Part shown: in pieces, positions 26,960 to 35,844 of the stretch
Position numbering within the stretch: position 1 is the first letter of the stretch
Layout: every line of letters begins with the position of its first letter
Source: Candidatus Kouleothrix ribensis
GTDB taxonomy: Bacteria > Chloroflexota > Chloroflexia > Chloroflexales > Roseiflexaceae
Assembly (NCBI GenBank): GCA_016722075.1
Contig: JADKGW010000001.1
Span: forward strand, 2,976,001-3,040,000
Length of the DNA: 64,000 bases
Reading direction: 5' to 3'
Position numbers and translations under genes: made by a program
The notes under the pieces: generated by a model
Databases searched by the model: none
What the model saw: the letters and a program-made list of their open reading frames with translations, nothing else
Told to the model about the DNA's origin: nothing

Positions 26960-28039
26960 TTACTCAAGTCGGATGCGCGGATCGAACAGCGCATACGAGA
27001 GATCGACCACGAGATTCACGGCGACATACCCGAAGGCAATGACCAGTGTGAAGCCTTGAATCACCGGATAATCGCGCGCCGTAATCGCTTCAAAGAGCAT
27101 CCGGCCAACCCCCGCCAGCCCGAAGATCGTTTCAGTGAGCACCGCACCGCTGAACACCGCGCCAAGCTGTAGGCCAATGATCGTTGCGATCGGCAGCAGT
27201 GCGTTCTTGAAGGCGTGCCGCATGATCACCTTGAGGTTGGCCAGCCCCTTGGCACGCGCGGTGCGCACATAATCGCGCCCGAGCACATCGAGCATGCTGG
27301 CCCGCGTCATGCGCGCGATGATCGACATTGGAATGGTCGCCAGCGCGAACGACGGCAAGATCAGGTGTTTGATCGCATCGCCTAGCACGGCCCACTGGCC
27401 AGTGATCAGCGAGTTGAACACGTACAGGTTCGCAAAAAACTGGAGCATGCCAAGCTGGAACGAGCCTTTGGCGGCCGAGACGCCAAACACCTGGAAGAAC
27501 GGCACCGAGGTGAGGCCGGCCGAGAGCCGGCCCGAAGGCGGTAGCTGGAGCGGCGTGCCTTTGAATACCAGCGCAAACACATATGCCAGCATAAGCCCGA
27601 GCCAGAACACCGGCATCGACACGCCAACATTCGCGCCGACCATGGTGGCGACGTCGATCGCCGAGTTGCGGCGGATGGCCGAGATGATCCCGGCCGGGAT
27701 GCCTACCAGCGTGGCGATCAGCAGCGCCACCAGGCCTAGCTCGATCGTCAGCGGCAGCCGCTCGACAATGATCTGTGTCACGGCGCGGTTGAAGCGGATC
27801 GACGTGCCCAGGTCGCCGGTGGCGACATCGCGGGCATAGACGGCCAGCTGCACCGGGATCGGGCGATCGAAGCCCTTTTCGTGATTAAAGCGCGCACAGA
27901 CTTCCGGCCGCGCCTTTTCGCCCAGCATGGCAACACACGGGCCGCCGGGGATGAGCCGGGCCATGGCGAAGGTCACAAGCATGACTCCCAGCAGAACTGG
28001 GATGGCGGTGAGGATGCGCCGGCCGATGTACTGAAGCAT
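26960..28039 (-). CDS. dppB: Peptide-type ABC transporter permease (DppB/OppB family)
   Basis: A 359-residue protein from the ATG at 28037-28039. The frame stays open for 28 more codons upstream, but the sequence MLQYIGRRILTAIPVLLGVM is the classic DppB N-terminus. The motif FDRPIPVQLAVYARDVATGD precedes the core, and the coupling motif is DYVRTARAKGLANLKVIMRH, followed by GAVFSGAVLTETIFGLAGVG. It ends with YVAVNLVVDLSYALFDPRIR. The gap to dppC is 13 bases. The receptor gene lies 228 bases upstream, and the gap contains a perfect 17-bp hairpin. Confidence 0.93.
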   Translation of the reverse strand: MLQYIGRRILTAIPVLLGVMLVTFAMARLIPGGPCVAMLGEKARPEVCARFNHEKGFDRPIPVQLAVYARDVATGDLGTSIRFNRAVTQIIVERLPLTIELGLVALLIATLVGIPAGIISAIRRNSAIDVATMVGANVGVSMPVFWLGLMLAYVFALVFKGTPLQLPPSGRLSAGLTSVPFFQVFGVSAAKGSFQLGMLQFFANLYVFNSLITGQWAVLGDAIKHLILPSFALATIPMSIIARMTRASMLDVLGRDYVRTARAKGLANLKVIMRHAFKNALLPIATIIGLQLGAVFSGAVLTETIFGLAGVGRMLFEAITARDYPVIQGFTLVIAFGYVAVNLVVDLSYALFDPRIRLE

Positions 28040-28217
28040 GGCACACGTTCCATCTTGCCGCGAGTGCGTACCGGTAGCAGCACGACGCAGTACGCGGTTG
28101 GCTTGGCCGGTAGGAGCAGGCACCTAGCGGCATCCCGATCCTTCGGCAGAGGTGTGGGCAGGTTCCACGCCAGGCGCTGCAACCACACACAAGACGTTCG
28201 GCACCTGGGCACGGGGC

Positions 28218-28254
28218 GTGCGTCCGGGGAGCGCGCGGCGCTCCCCGGACGCAC
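28218..28254 (-). other. Perfect 17-bp GC-rich hairpin between receptor and permease genes
   Basis: Arms at 28218-28234 and 28238-28254 are perfectly complementary, with a 3-base loop. The hairpin starts 13 bases after the receptor stop codon. There is no T-run after it on the minus strand, so it is not a classic terminator. It could stabilise the receptor mRNA against 3' exonucleases, as hairpins in other binding-protein operons do. Confidence 0.75.
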
Positions 28255-28267
28255 CAGCAGAGCCAGC

Positions 28268-30106
28268 CTACTTGGCCGGCTGCGCGTTCATGAAGCCGCC
28301 CCACAGCGCCGAGAAGTAGTCGAAGCTGCCGGTACGGCCCTTATGCAGCGGGCTGGCTGCGTCCCACTGCACGTAGTAGGTCATCACCACATCGTTAGCG
28401 TCGAAGTCGGAGCCATCGTGGAACTTAACGTTCTCGCGTAGCTTGCAGGTCCACACGGTCAGGTCGGCGTTGGCCTCGCAGGCGGTAGCCAGCGCGGGAA
28501 CGGCCTTGGTGCCACCCTTCTCGTAGGCCAGCAGGCCTTCGAGCACCATGTTGCATGCGCGCAGCGACTCGCCGTCGGTTTCGTCGCCGCAGTACACGCT
28601 ACCAGGCTCGGCGTTCTGCATCCACACAAACGTGTCGCGCCCGCCGGGGTTCATCTGTGCGAAGATCTCGTTGCCGAGCGGGCTGGTGTGCGCGTCCTTC
28701 ACGTCGGCCTTGAACGCCACCGCCGAGCCGCCATGGGCCACCGGCACCATCGGCACGTCCTTCTTGATCAGGTTGTTGGCCTGTTCGTACAGCGGCTTGC
28801 GCTTGTCGTCGGTTGCCTGCGACGCGGCATCCTTGAGCAGCTTGACGATATCGTCGAACTTCGCGCCGAACGAATCGTTCGCGCCCGCGCCGAAGTGATA
28901 ATCGAGGAAGTTGGTCTGATCCGGGTAGTCGGCGCCCCAGCCGAGCATGAACAGGCCCTTGAGGTTGCCCGCGCTCGCGGCATCGAGGAACGCCGTCGAC
29001 TCCATCTTGTTGATCTTGACGGTGATATTCAGGTTCTGCTTCAGCTGAGCCTGAATATCCTCGGCCACCTGGTTCGGCTGGGGCAGGTAGCCACGCACCA
29101 CATCGCGATAGGCCAGCTCTGTCTCGAAGCCGTCGGGGAAGCCGGCCTCGGCCAGGAGCTTCTTGGCGGCGGCGGCGTCGAACTTGTACCATTCTTCGCC
29201 AACGCAGCCGTTGGGGATGGCGCAGGGGGTGAAGAAGCCTGCGACCTCGGAACCAGCCGGGTAGAAGTTCTTCACGATCCGGCTGCGGTCGATGCCCATG
29301 GCGATCGCCTGGCGCACCTTCTCATTGTCGAACGGCTTGGCGGTATTGTTCATACCGACATACATCACGTTCAGCGCCGGCCGCTCGATCAGCTGCAGTG
29401 TCGCGTCGCCCTTGACCTTCTCGAAGTCGTCGGGCGCGACATTGTCGATGCCATCGACGGTGCCCGACTGCAGCTCGAGCAGCCGCTGGGCGGCCTCGGT
29501 GCTCCAGCGGAAGATCAGCGTGGCCGCACTGGCCTTGGTGCCCCAGTAGCTATCGTTGCGCTTGAAGGTGAGGCTATCGCCCTTGGCCCAGGTGTCGAGC
29601 ATATACGGGCCGGTGCCGATCGGCTTCTCGAGCAGATCGCCGGTGCCGCCGGTCTTCTCGATGTACTCACTCGGCTCGATCGCGAACGACGAGAACGCGA
29701 CCTTCGAGGGGAAGGCCGGGTCGGGCGCGCACATGGTGAAGCGCACGGTCAGCTTATCGACTGCGGCGATCTCTTTGATCAGGCCGCCATACTTCTGACC
29801 AGCGTATTCGGCGTCGCAGGCTTTCACGCTGGCGACCATCAGGTTGTTCGTGGTGGTAACGCCGCCGATCGGCTCGCTGGCGGGTGCCGGTGCCGCCGTC
29901 GGCTCGGCCGCAGCAGTCGGCTCAGGCGCGGCCGTCGGCGCAGCCGCAGTCGGCTCGGGCGCGGCGGTCGGCGCAGCCGCAGCTGCAGTCGGCTCCTGGG
30001 TCGTCGTGGGGGCAGTGCCGCCGCAGGCCGCAATGATCGGAACAATCAGCGCCAGCAGCAGCGCTGATGCAAGGCTTCGCTTACGAGAGATGCGTACGAG
30101 TCGCAT
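28268..30106 (-). CDS. Lipoprotein substrate-binding protein of ABC transporter, family 5, circularly permuted
   Basis: A 612-residue protein from the ATG at 30104-30106, preceded by AAGGAAGG. A signal peptide with a lipobox (PIIAACGG, Cys28) is followed by an Ala/Pro/Thr-rich linker of about 55 residues. The order of the SBP_bac_5 segments is unusual. The mature part opens with the segment that is normally internal (IKEIAAVDKLTVRFTMCAPD, then PIGTGPYMLDTWAKGDSLTF and DNEKVRQAIAMGIDRSRIV). The usual N-terminal segment (GLLAYEKGGTKAVPALA, LRENVKFHDGSDFDANDVV, HKGRTGSFDYFSALWGG) sits at the very C-terminus, residues 488-612. Together the segments cover the whole domain, so this is a permutation and not a truncation. 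It should bind a peptide or related solute outside the membrane and deliver it to DppBC. Confidence 0.9.
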   Translation of the reverse strand: MRLVRISRKRSLASALLLALIVPIIAACGGTAPTTTQEPTAAAAAPTAAPEPTAAAPTAAPEPTAAAEPTAAPAPASEPIGGVTTTNNLMVASVKACDAEYAGQKYGGLIKEIAAVDKLTVRFTMCAPDPAFPSKVAFSSFAIEPSEYIEKTGGTGDLLEKPIGTGPYMLDTWAKGDSLTFKRNDSYWGTKASAATLIFRWSTEAAQRLLELQSGTVDGIDNVAPDDFEKVKGDATLQLIERPALNVMYVGMNNTAKPFDNEKVRQAIAMGIDRSRIVKNFYPAGSEVAGFFTPCAIPNGCVGEEWYKFDAAAAKKLLAEAGFPDGFETELAYRDVVRGYLPQPNQVAEDIQAQLKQNLNITVKINKMESTAFLDAASAGNLKGLFMLGWGADYPDQTNFLDYHFGAGANDSFGAKFDDIVKLLKDAASQATDDKRKPLYEQANNLIKKDVPMVPVAHGGSAVAFKADVKDAHTSPLGNEIFAQMNPGGRDTFVWMQNAEPGSVYCGDETDGESLRACNMVLEGLLAYEKGGTKAVPALATACEANADLTVWTCKLRENVKFHDGSDFDANDVVMTYYVQWDAASPLHKGRTGSFDYFSALWGGFMNAQPAK

Positions 30107-30511
30107 GTACCCTTCCTTTCGCATGTGGAGAAATCTGTATCTGCCAATGCAGATCTGGAAGCTATCGGTCGTGCTGCGCAGATCACCTCCTTCATTCACA
30201 GGGCCGGCGCGGTGAGCGCGCGGGAGCGGCCGAGCAGCCGCACTGAGGCGGTAATGCTAAAACCCAAAGGGTGCCCTGGTGGCTCACTCGCCTGGCCAGT
30301 ACGGCGCATGGCCGCGCTGGCCACCAGCGCTGATCGCATCCATGGCTGGAGCCTATGGACGATGGTGGAAATGTGCGGCCGGTGCCGCGCTGCAACGTGC
30401 GTGTGTCGCTGCATAGGCCCAGGCACCGCCCTCTCGACGGCGATCGATCCAGGTATCGCCGCGACCCACGAGCGGCTTCGGTGCGTGTAGCATTCGTTGG
30501 GAGATTCGTGC
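30107..30511 (-). other. Long 5' leader of the receptor gene
   Basis: About 405 bases separate the predicted transcription start (near 30511) from the receptor ATG. No convincing gene is present. On the minus strand the leader contains AAGGAGGTGATC at 30179-30190, complementary to the very 3' end of 16S rRNA but not followed by a start codon at usable spacing. An ATCTGC/GCAGAT hairpin lies near 30139-30154. The leader may control translation; I do not recognise a known riboswitch in it. Confidence 0.45.
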
Positions 30512-30517
30512 TGCTAG

Positions 30518-30546
30518 ATTATAGCAGAAAGCATTCTGACCGTCAA
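30518..30546 (-). promoter_or_regulatory. Strong sigma-70-type promoter of the receptor/permease operon
   Basis: On the minus strand TTGACG (30546-30541) and TATAAT (30523-30518) are separated by exactly 17 bases. This is one of the best promoter matches in the window. It faces the receptor gene at 28268-30106. Confidence 0.8.
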
Positions 30547-30651
30547 TGCAAACGCCAACACACGCCAATCTGCTTTAAAAGGCTTTACAATCGCGGCTTT
30601 TCGCGCGCCGCAACTGCCGGGCAGGCCACAAGATCTGCCCGTGCTGCCGCG

Positions 30652-31554
30652 CTATGCTCTGGCCGGGATCAGCAGCAGAAACGAGCCAAGATTGAGCACA
30701 AAGATGATCCGCAGCCGCAGCCCGACGGCGCGAATATTCTCGATCCGCGCGTCGCGCCAGAGCGCGGCGACCGCGTAGAGCAGCGGCAGCACCGACGAGC
30801 AGACCATGCTGGCGCAGTAGAGCCGCGCGTAGGCCAGGCTGCCAAACCAGCCGGCCGAGAGCAGCGTGGCGCTGGCCAGCAGCGCCAGCACCAGCCCGGC
30901 GCCAAGCACACGCCGCTGGCCCCACAGCATGCACACGCTGACCCGCCCGCCCAGCCGGTCGCCGGCGGCGTCGCTGATCGTGCCGACAAACTCGCGGCCG
31001 AGCATAAACATGAACGATCCTGCGAACGGGATCGCCGGCAGCGTGCCGCCGGGTGCCACGCAGTAGCCGGCAATGATCGCGCACGAATACAGCAGAGCCA
31101 CTATCAGATTGCCGAGCAGCGCAACCCGGCTGGCCCACAGGCTATAGACGGCCGCACCCAGCAGGGCCAGCAGAGTCAGCCAGAACATACGCGCGCTCGC
31201 CGCCAGGGCGCACGCCAGGCTGGCCACGGCCAGCAGCGCGACCAGCCGCCCGGCGGCGCGGGCGTGGATCGGCCCGCTCACCAGCGGCCGTGCCGGGTAA
31301 TTGACCCGATCGATCGCGATGTCGACCAGGTCGTTCAGCGCATTCGCGAACGCCAGCGCACATGCTGCTGCGCCGGCCGCCGCCAGCGCCGCGCCGCTGG
31401 GCCACTCGAGCCGCCGGATGGCCAGGCAGTAGCCCTCGAGCGCAAGCGCAAAGATCACCAGGCATGGCGCGAGCCGCACCAGCCTGGCATACCAGCGCAG
31501 CTGCTGCAATTGGTGCAATAGCCATATGCGCGGCAAGCATATTTCTGCGTTCAT
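30652..31554 (-). CDS. UbiA-family prenyltransferase
   Basis: A 300-residue membrane protein with about eight or nine TM helices. The first Asp-rich motif, NDLVDIAIDRVNYPARPLVS (about residues 72-91), and the second, FVGTISDAAGDRLGG (about residue 189), are the Mg-diphosphate binding sites of the UbiA family. Such enzymes attach an isoprenoid chain to an aromatic ring, a lipid head group, or a tetrapyrrole or carotenoid. The sequence NDxxDxxID...N.P.RP.VSG resembles the chlorophyll-synthase/DGGGP-synthase side of the family more than UbiA proper, so the acceptor cannot be named. It is divergent from the cyclase gene, with 72 bases between the starts. Confidence 0.88.
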   Translation of the reverse strand: MNAEICLPRIWLLHQLQQLRWYARLVRLAPCLVIFALALEGYCLAIRRLEWPSGAALAAAGAAACALAFANALNDLVDIAIDRVNYPARPLVSGPIHARAAGRLVALLAVASLACALAASARMFWLTLLALLGAAVYSLWASRVALLGNLIVALLYSCAIIAGYCVAPGGTLPAIPFAGSFMFMLGREFVGTISDAAGDRLGGRVSVCMLWGQRRVLGAGLVLALLASATLLSAGWFGSLAYARLYCASMVCSSVLPLLYAVAALWRDARIENIRAVGLRLRIIFVLNLGSFLLLIPARA

Positions 31555-31626
31555 AGATCAACAGGCGCGGCAGGCCGCAGATCTGGTACACTTGGCGCAC
31601 ACACCGCTGACTACATACACACCGAC

Positions 31627-34600
31627 ATGGACATGCTGAGTACGTTCATCCCGATCGATCGCCGCCTGGTATTGCACCGTGGCGCAAGCCTGCCTGATCG
31701 CACGACTGGCGCGGTTCTGTTCGCCGATATCTCGGGGTTTACACCGCTCACCGCCGCCTTAACCCAAGAGCTAGGGCCCGAGCGCGGCGCCGAAGAGCTC
31801 AGCCGGCAGCTAAACCGGATCTATAGCGCGCTGATCGCCGAAGTTGAGCAGTATGGTGGAAGTGTGATCAGCTTCAGCGGCGATGCGATCACCTGCTGGT
31901 TCGATGCCGCCATGTCGGGCGCGGCCACGCAGCATGCCACGGCGTGCGGGTTGAATCTGCAGCGTATTATAAAACAGTTTGGCGCAAGCACCGCCAGCCG
32001 CGCCGGCGCATTAGGCATCAAGGTGATCGTCATGGCCGGGCCGGCGCGCCGCTTCCTGGTGGGCCACCCCCGTATTCAGACGATCGATGTGCTGGCCGGG
32101 TCGCTGCTCGACCGCATGGCCGCCGCCGAGCAGCTGGCCCACACCGGCGAGGTGCTGGTTGGCGCCGAGGTGGTGGCACAGCTCGGCGCGCAGGCGCGCG
32201 TGCAGGCCTGGCGCACCAGTGGCTCCGGCACGGCTCTGGCGGTGATCGGCGCCATGGCGCAGCCGCAGCCAGCGCAACCCTGGCCGCACGTGCCCGAGCT
32301 TGGCGCCGAGATCGCGCGCGACTGGCTGCTGCCGCCGATCTACCAGCGCTTGCGGCGTGGCGAAGAGTCGTTTCTGGCCGAGCTGCGCTCGGCGCTGGCG
32401 ATCTTCCTCAAATTCGAGGGGATCGATTACGATCGCGACGACGCGGCCGGCGGCAAGCTCGACATGTACATCCGCTGGGTGCAGACAACGCTGGCGCGCT
32501 TCGAGGGCTATTTGCTGCAGCTTACGGTCGGCGACAAGGGCAGCTACCTGTACATGGCCTTTGGCGCGCCGCTCGCCCACGAAGACGACCCGCAGCGCGC
32601 GATTGCGGCCGCGCTGGCGCTCCAGGCGCCACCGCCCGAGCTAGGCGAGATCAGCGGCATCCAGATCGGCATGAGCCAGGGGCTGATGCACGCCGGCACG
32701 TATGGCGCGCCAACCCGGCAGACCTACGGCGTGCTGGGCGAGCAAGTCAACATGGCTGCGCGGCTGATGAGCCAGGCCCAGCCTGGCCAGATCCTCGTGA
32801 CCCGGCAGGTTGCCGCTGCCGCCGCTACAGCCTACGAGTTCGCCGACCTCGGCAGCACACAGCTGAAGGGCCAGGCCGCGCCGGTGGCGATCTTCGCGGT
32901 GGCCACACGCCGATCGCAGCACAGCCATGATCGGCGGCCCTGGCGCACACCTGGCCCGCTGGTGGGCCGCACTGCCGAGCAGGCCCGGCTGGCCGAGCAA
33001 TTACGCGCGCTGCTCGACGGGCAGAGCGGCTGCGTGCTGATCGAGGGCCAGGCCGGCATCGGCAAGTCGCGCCTGGTGGCCGATCTGATCGCACAGGCGT
33101 GTAATCTGGGCATTCCCAACGCGCTCGGCACCGCCGACGCGATCGAGCAGGCCACACCCTACTACGCCTGGCGGCCGATCATCCGCCAGCTCTTTGGCCT
33201 CGAAGATGCGCTCGACACCGACGCAATGCGCGAGCACGTGCTCGCACGGCTGGCCGGCCGCCCGCAGCTGGCCGAGCGCGCACCGCTGCTGAACGCGGTG
33301 CTGCCGCTGAGCCTGCCCGAAACCAGCCTGACGCTCCAGCTGGCCGGTGAGGTGCGCAACCACAACCTGCACGAACTGCTGATCGACGTGCTGATCAACG
33401 CACCGCGCGCAACTGCCACCCAGCTGATCGTGATCGAAGACGCGCACTGGCTCGACTCGGCCTCGTGGTCGCTGCTCTGGGACGTGCTGCGAGCCGTGCC
33501 GGCGCTGCTGCTGGTGATCGTGGCGCGGCCGCTCGAGCAGGGCGCGGCGCCGGCCGTACACGAGCCTGGATTAGCCGAGGCCTATCGCCGGCTGCTGGCG
33601 CTGGCGGGCCTGCTGCGGCTGAGCCTGAGCGCGCTCACCGCCGCCGATACGCTGCAGCTGGTGTGCCAGCGGCTAGGCGCCAGCCGGCTGGCCAGCGCGG
33701 TCGCCGAGTTCATCCTGCAGCGCGCCGAGGGTCACCCGTTTTTTAGCGAAGAGCTGGCCTATGCGCTACGCGACGCCGGGCTGATCCGCGTTCGCGACGG
33801 CCAGTGCGAGGTTGCCGCCGACACAGTCGATCTTGCCACGATCGAGTTTCCGCACACGATCCAGGGTGTGATCACCAGCCGGATCGATCGCCTGAGCCAC
33901 GGGCAGCAGCTGGCCCTCAAGGTCGCCAGCGTGATCGGGCGGATCTTCGGGGTTCGCCTGCTCAGCGCCATCCACCCGATCGAGCACGACCGCGCCCACG
34001 TGCAGGCGTATGTGGCGTCGCTCGAGCAGCTCGACATCACCACGTTTGAAGCCCCCGAGCCCGACCTGGCCTATATGTTCAAGCATGTCATTACCCAAGA
34101 GGTTGCGTATCACCTGCTGGTGTTTGCCCAGCGCCGCCAGCTGCACCAGGCGATTGCCGAGTGGTACGAGCGGCACTACGCCGATGATCTGAGCCCGTAC
34201 TACCCGCTGCTGGCGCACCACTGGACCAAGGCCGAGGTCTACGAGCGGGCGATCGACTACCTGGAGCAGGCCGGCGAGCAGGCCTACACTGCGTATGCGA
34301 ACGTCGAGGCGATCTATTTCTTCCGCGAGGCGCTGACCCTGGATGCGCGCCTCCGCCCCCACGAGCAGCGCCAGCGCCCCTCCAACCGGCGGGGCGTGTC
34401 GGCCATGCAGCTGCGCCGGGCGCGCTGGCAGCGCCAGATCGGCATCGCGCAGGTGAACCTGGGCAACCTCGCCGGCGCCGAGCCGCACCTGCGTGCCGCG
34501 TTGGCCTGGCTAGGCGACCAGCCGCCCGCAAGTGCGGCAGGCTGGCAGATCAAGCTGCTTGGCCAGCTCGCACGCCAGTGCCAGCACCGCCTGCTCGCGC

Positions 34601-35781
34601 CGCTGGCCAGCCCGAGCACCGAGGTGCTGATCGAATCGGCCCAGGTGTACGCCGCGCTTGGCGCCGCCGCCGCCGTGACAAACGAGCAGCTCAAGGCCAT
34701 CTGTGCGCTGCTGACCGGCCTCAACCGCGCCGAGCGCAGCGGCGCCTCGCCGCAGCTCGCGCTCGCCGCCGCCGATATGGGCAATGTTGCGGGGTTTCTG
34801 GGCGCGCACCGGCTCGCGCAGGCCTACGTGCGGCTGGCCACCGGCACGATCGACCAGATCAACGACCTGCGCGCCTCGGCGATCGTATACTCGCGCATCA
34901 GCATCTACCTCGCGAACGTTGGCGAGTGGGCACGCGCCGAGCACGCACTCGAGCAGGCTCTGGCAATCGCCGAGCGGCTCGAAAACCGCCACCAGTGGCG
35001 CGAGAGCGCGGCCATCCTGAGCAACATCCATTTTCATCGCGGGGAGTTTGCCGCTTGCCTACAGCGCTGCGCCACGATCTGCGCCACGCCAACCGACACC
35101 GACGACACGCTGCTCCAGGCATGGGGGCTCAGCGGGCAGGCCAAGGCCCACCTGCGCCAGGGTGATTTTGCCCTGGCGGCGCGCTTCGCCGGCCAGACAC
35201 TCGCGCTCATGGCCGAGCGCCAGCTCAGCGACCCCGGCACCCAGATCGTCGCCTACGCCGTGCTGGGGCTGGCGCAGATCTACCAGGGCCAGCTGGCGCC
35301 AGGGCAGCAGGCGGCCGGCAGCGCGCTGGCGCTGCTCCAGCAGCACCCGCATACCATCACTGGCGGCATGCTGGCCAGCGCGCTGGTCGCCGAGGCACTG
35401 CTGCTGCTGCTCGAGCGCAGCCGGCCGGCCGATCGGGCCATGTGGCAGGCGCGCGCCAGGCAGGCGGGCACGCTGCTGTTCAAATGCAACCGCACCGCCC
35501 CGATCAGCAAGGCGCCGGCGTGGCTGCATTGGGGCCAGCTCCAATGGCAGCTGGGCCGGCCGGCGGCCGCGCGGCGCTGCTGGCACACTAGCCTGCGCCT
35601 CGCGCACGAGTTTCAGATGGCCTACGAGGCGGCCATGGCCCACTTCGAACTCGCACGCCATGTGCCGCCCGATGATACAATAGCACGATCAGAGCGCTCG
35701 CAGCACCAGGCCCAGGCGATTGAGCTGTTCGCGCACATGGGCAGCACCTACCAGCTGCATCAGGCCCAGGCGCTCGGCTGA
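31627..35781 (+). CDS. Soluble adenylyl cyclase-like protein: two cyclase domains, AAA-type ATPase and TPR region
   Basis: A 1,384-residue protein arranged like soluble adenylyl cyclases. The first class III cyclase domain (about residues 25-200) has the metal site VLFADISGFTPLT and VISFSGDAITCWFD. The second (about 250-435) lacks the first metal Asp (FLKFEGIDYD) but keeps VGDKGSYLYMAFG and the Asn/Arg pair in GEQVNMAARLM. A STAND/AAA-type NTPase follows, with Walker A EGQAGIGKSRL near residue 475 and Walker B LIVIEDAHWLDS near 600. Helical TPR-like repeats fill residues 880-1360. The two cyclase domains would form one composite active site making cAMP. The NTPase and TPR parts probably regulate it. 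No TM helix is seen, so it is probably cytoplasmic. Confidence 0.92.
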   Translation: MDMLSTFIPIDRRLVLHRGASLPDRTTGAVLFADISGFTPLTAALTQELGPERGAEELSRQLNRIYSALIAEVEQYGGSVISFSGDAITCWFDAAMSGAATQHATACGLNLQRIIKQFGASTASRAGALGIKVIVMAGPARRFLVGHPRIQTIDVLAGSLLDRMAAAEQLAHTGEVLVGAEVVAQLGAQARVQAWRTSGSGTALAVIGAMAQPQPAQPWPHVPELGAEIARDWLLPPIYQRLRRGEESFLAELRSALAIFLKFEGIDYDRDDAAGGKLDMYIRWVQTTLARFEGYLLQLTVGDKGSYLYMAFGAPLAHEDDPQRAIAAALALQAPPPELGEISGIQIGMSQGLMHAGTYGAPTRQTYGVLGEQVNMAARLMSQAQPGQILVTRQVAAAAATAYEFADLGSTQLKGQAAPVAIFAVATRRSQHSHDRRPWRTPGPLVGRTAEQARLAEQLRALLDGQSGCVLIEGQAGIGKSRLVADLIAQACNLGIPNALGTADAIEQATPYYAWRPIIRQLFGLEDALDTDAMREHVLARLAGRPQLAERAPLLNAVLPLSLPETSLTLQLAGEVRNHNLHELLIDVLINAPRATATQLIVIEDAHWLDSASWSLLWDVLRAVPALLLVIVARPLEQGAAPAVHEPGLAEAYRRLLALAGLLRLSLSALTAADTLQLVCQRLGASRLASAVAEFILQRAEGHPFFSEELAYALRDAGLIRVRDGQCEVAADTVDLATIEFPHTIQGVITSRIDRLSHGQQLALKVASVIGRIFGVRLLSAIHPIEHDRAHVQAYVASLEQLDITTFEAPEPDLAYMFKHVITQEVAYHLLVFAQRRQLHQAIAEWYERHYADDLSPYYPLLAHHWTKAEVYERAIDYLEQAGEQAYTAYANVEAIYFFREALTLDARLRPHEQRQRPSNRRGVSAMQLRRARWQRQIGIAQVNLGNLAGAEPHLRAALAWLGDQPPASAAGWQIKLLGQLARQCQHRLLAPLASPSTEVLIESAQVYAALGAAAAVTNEQLKAICALLTGLNRAERSGASPQLALAAADMGNVAGFLGAHRLAQAYVRLATGTIDQINDLRASAIVYSRISIYLANVGEWARAEHALEQALAIAERLENRHQWRESAAILSNIHFHRGEFAACLQRCATICATPTDTDDTLLQAWGLSGQAKAHLRQGDFALAARFAGQTLALMAERQLSDPGTQIVAYAVLGLAQIYQGQLAPGQQAAGSALALLQQHPHTITGGMLASALVAEALLLLLERSRPADRAMWQARARQAGTLLFKCNRTAPISKAPAWLHWGQLQWQLGRPAAARRCWHTSLRLAHEFQMAYEAAMAHFELARHVPPDDTIARSERSQHQAQAIELFAHMGSTYQLHQAQALG

Positions 35782-35844
35782 TTGCGCACATAGCGGCCGG
35801 TCAGCGCATACGCTCAGCCGTGCCAACCACCAGAGGAGGCTCAT

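Noticed and set aside
28688..30067. Open frame of 459 codons on the plus strand over the receptor gene
   Set aside because: It is low-complexity and rich in Arg/Gly at the end, a shadow of the Ala/Pro linker of the receptor.
30179..30190. GATCACCTCCTT on the plus strand as an rRNA fragment
   Set aside because: Only the 12-base 16S 3'-end sequence matches and nothing upstream resembles 16S rRNA. It may be a chance or regulatory Shine-Dalgarno sequence on the minus strand.
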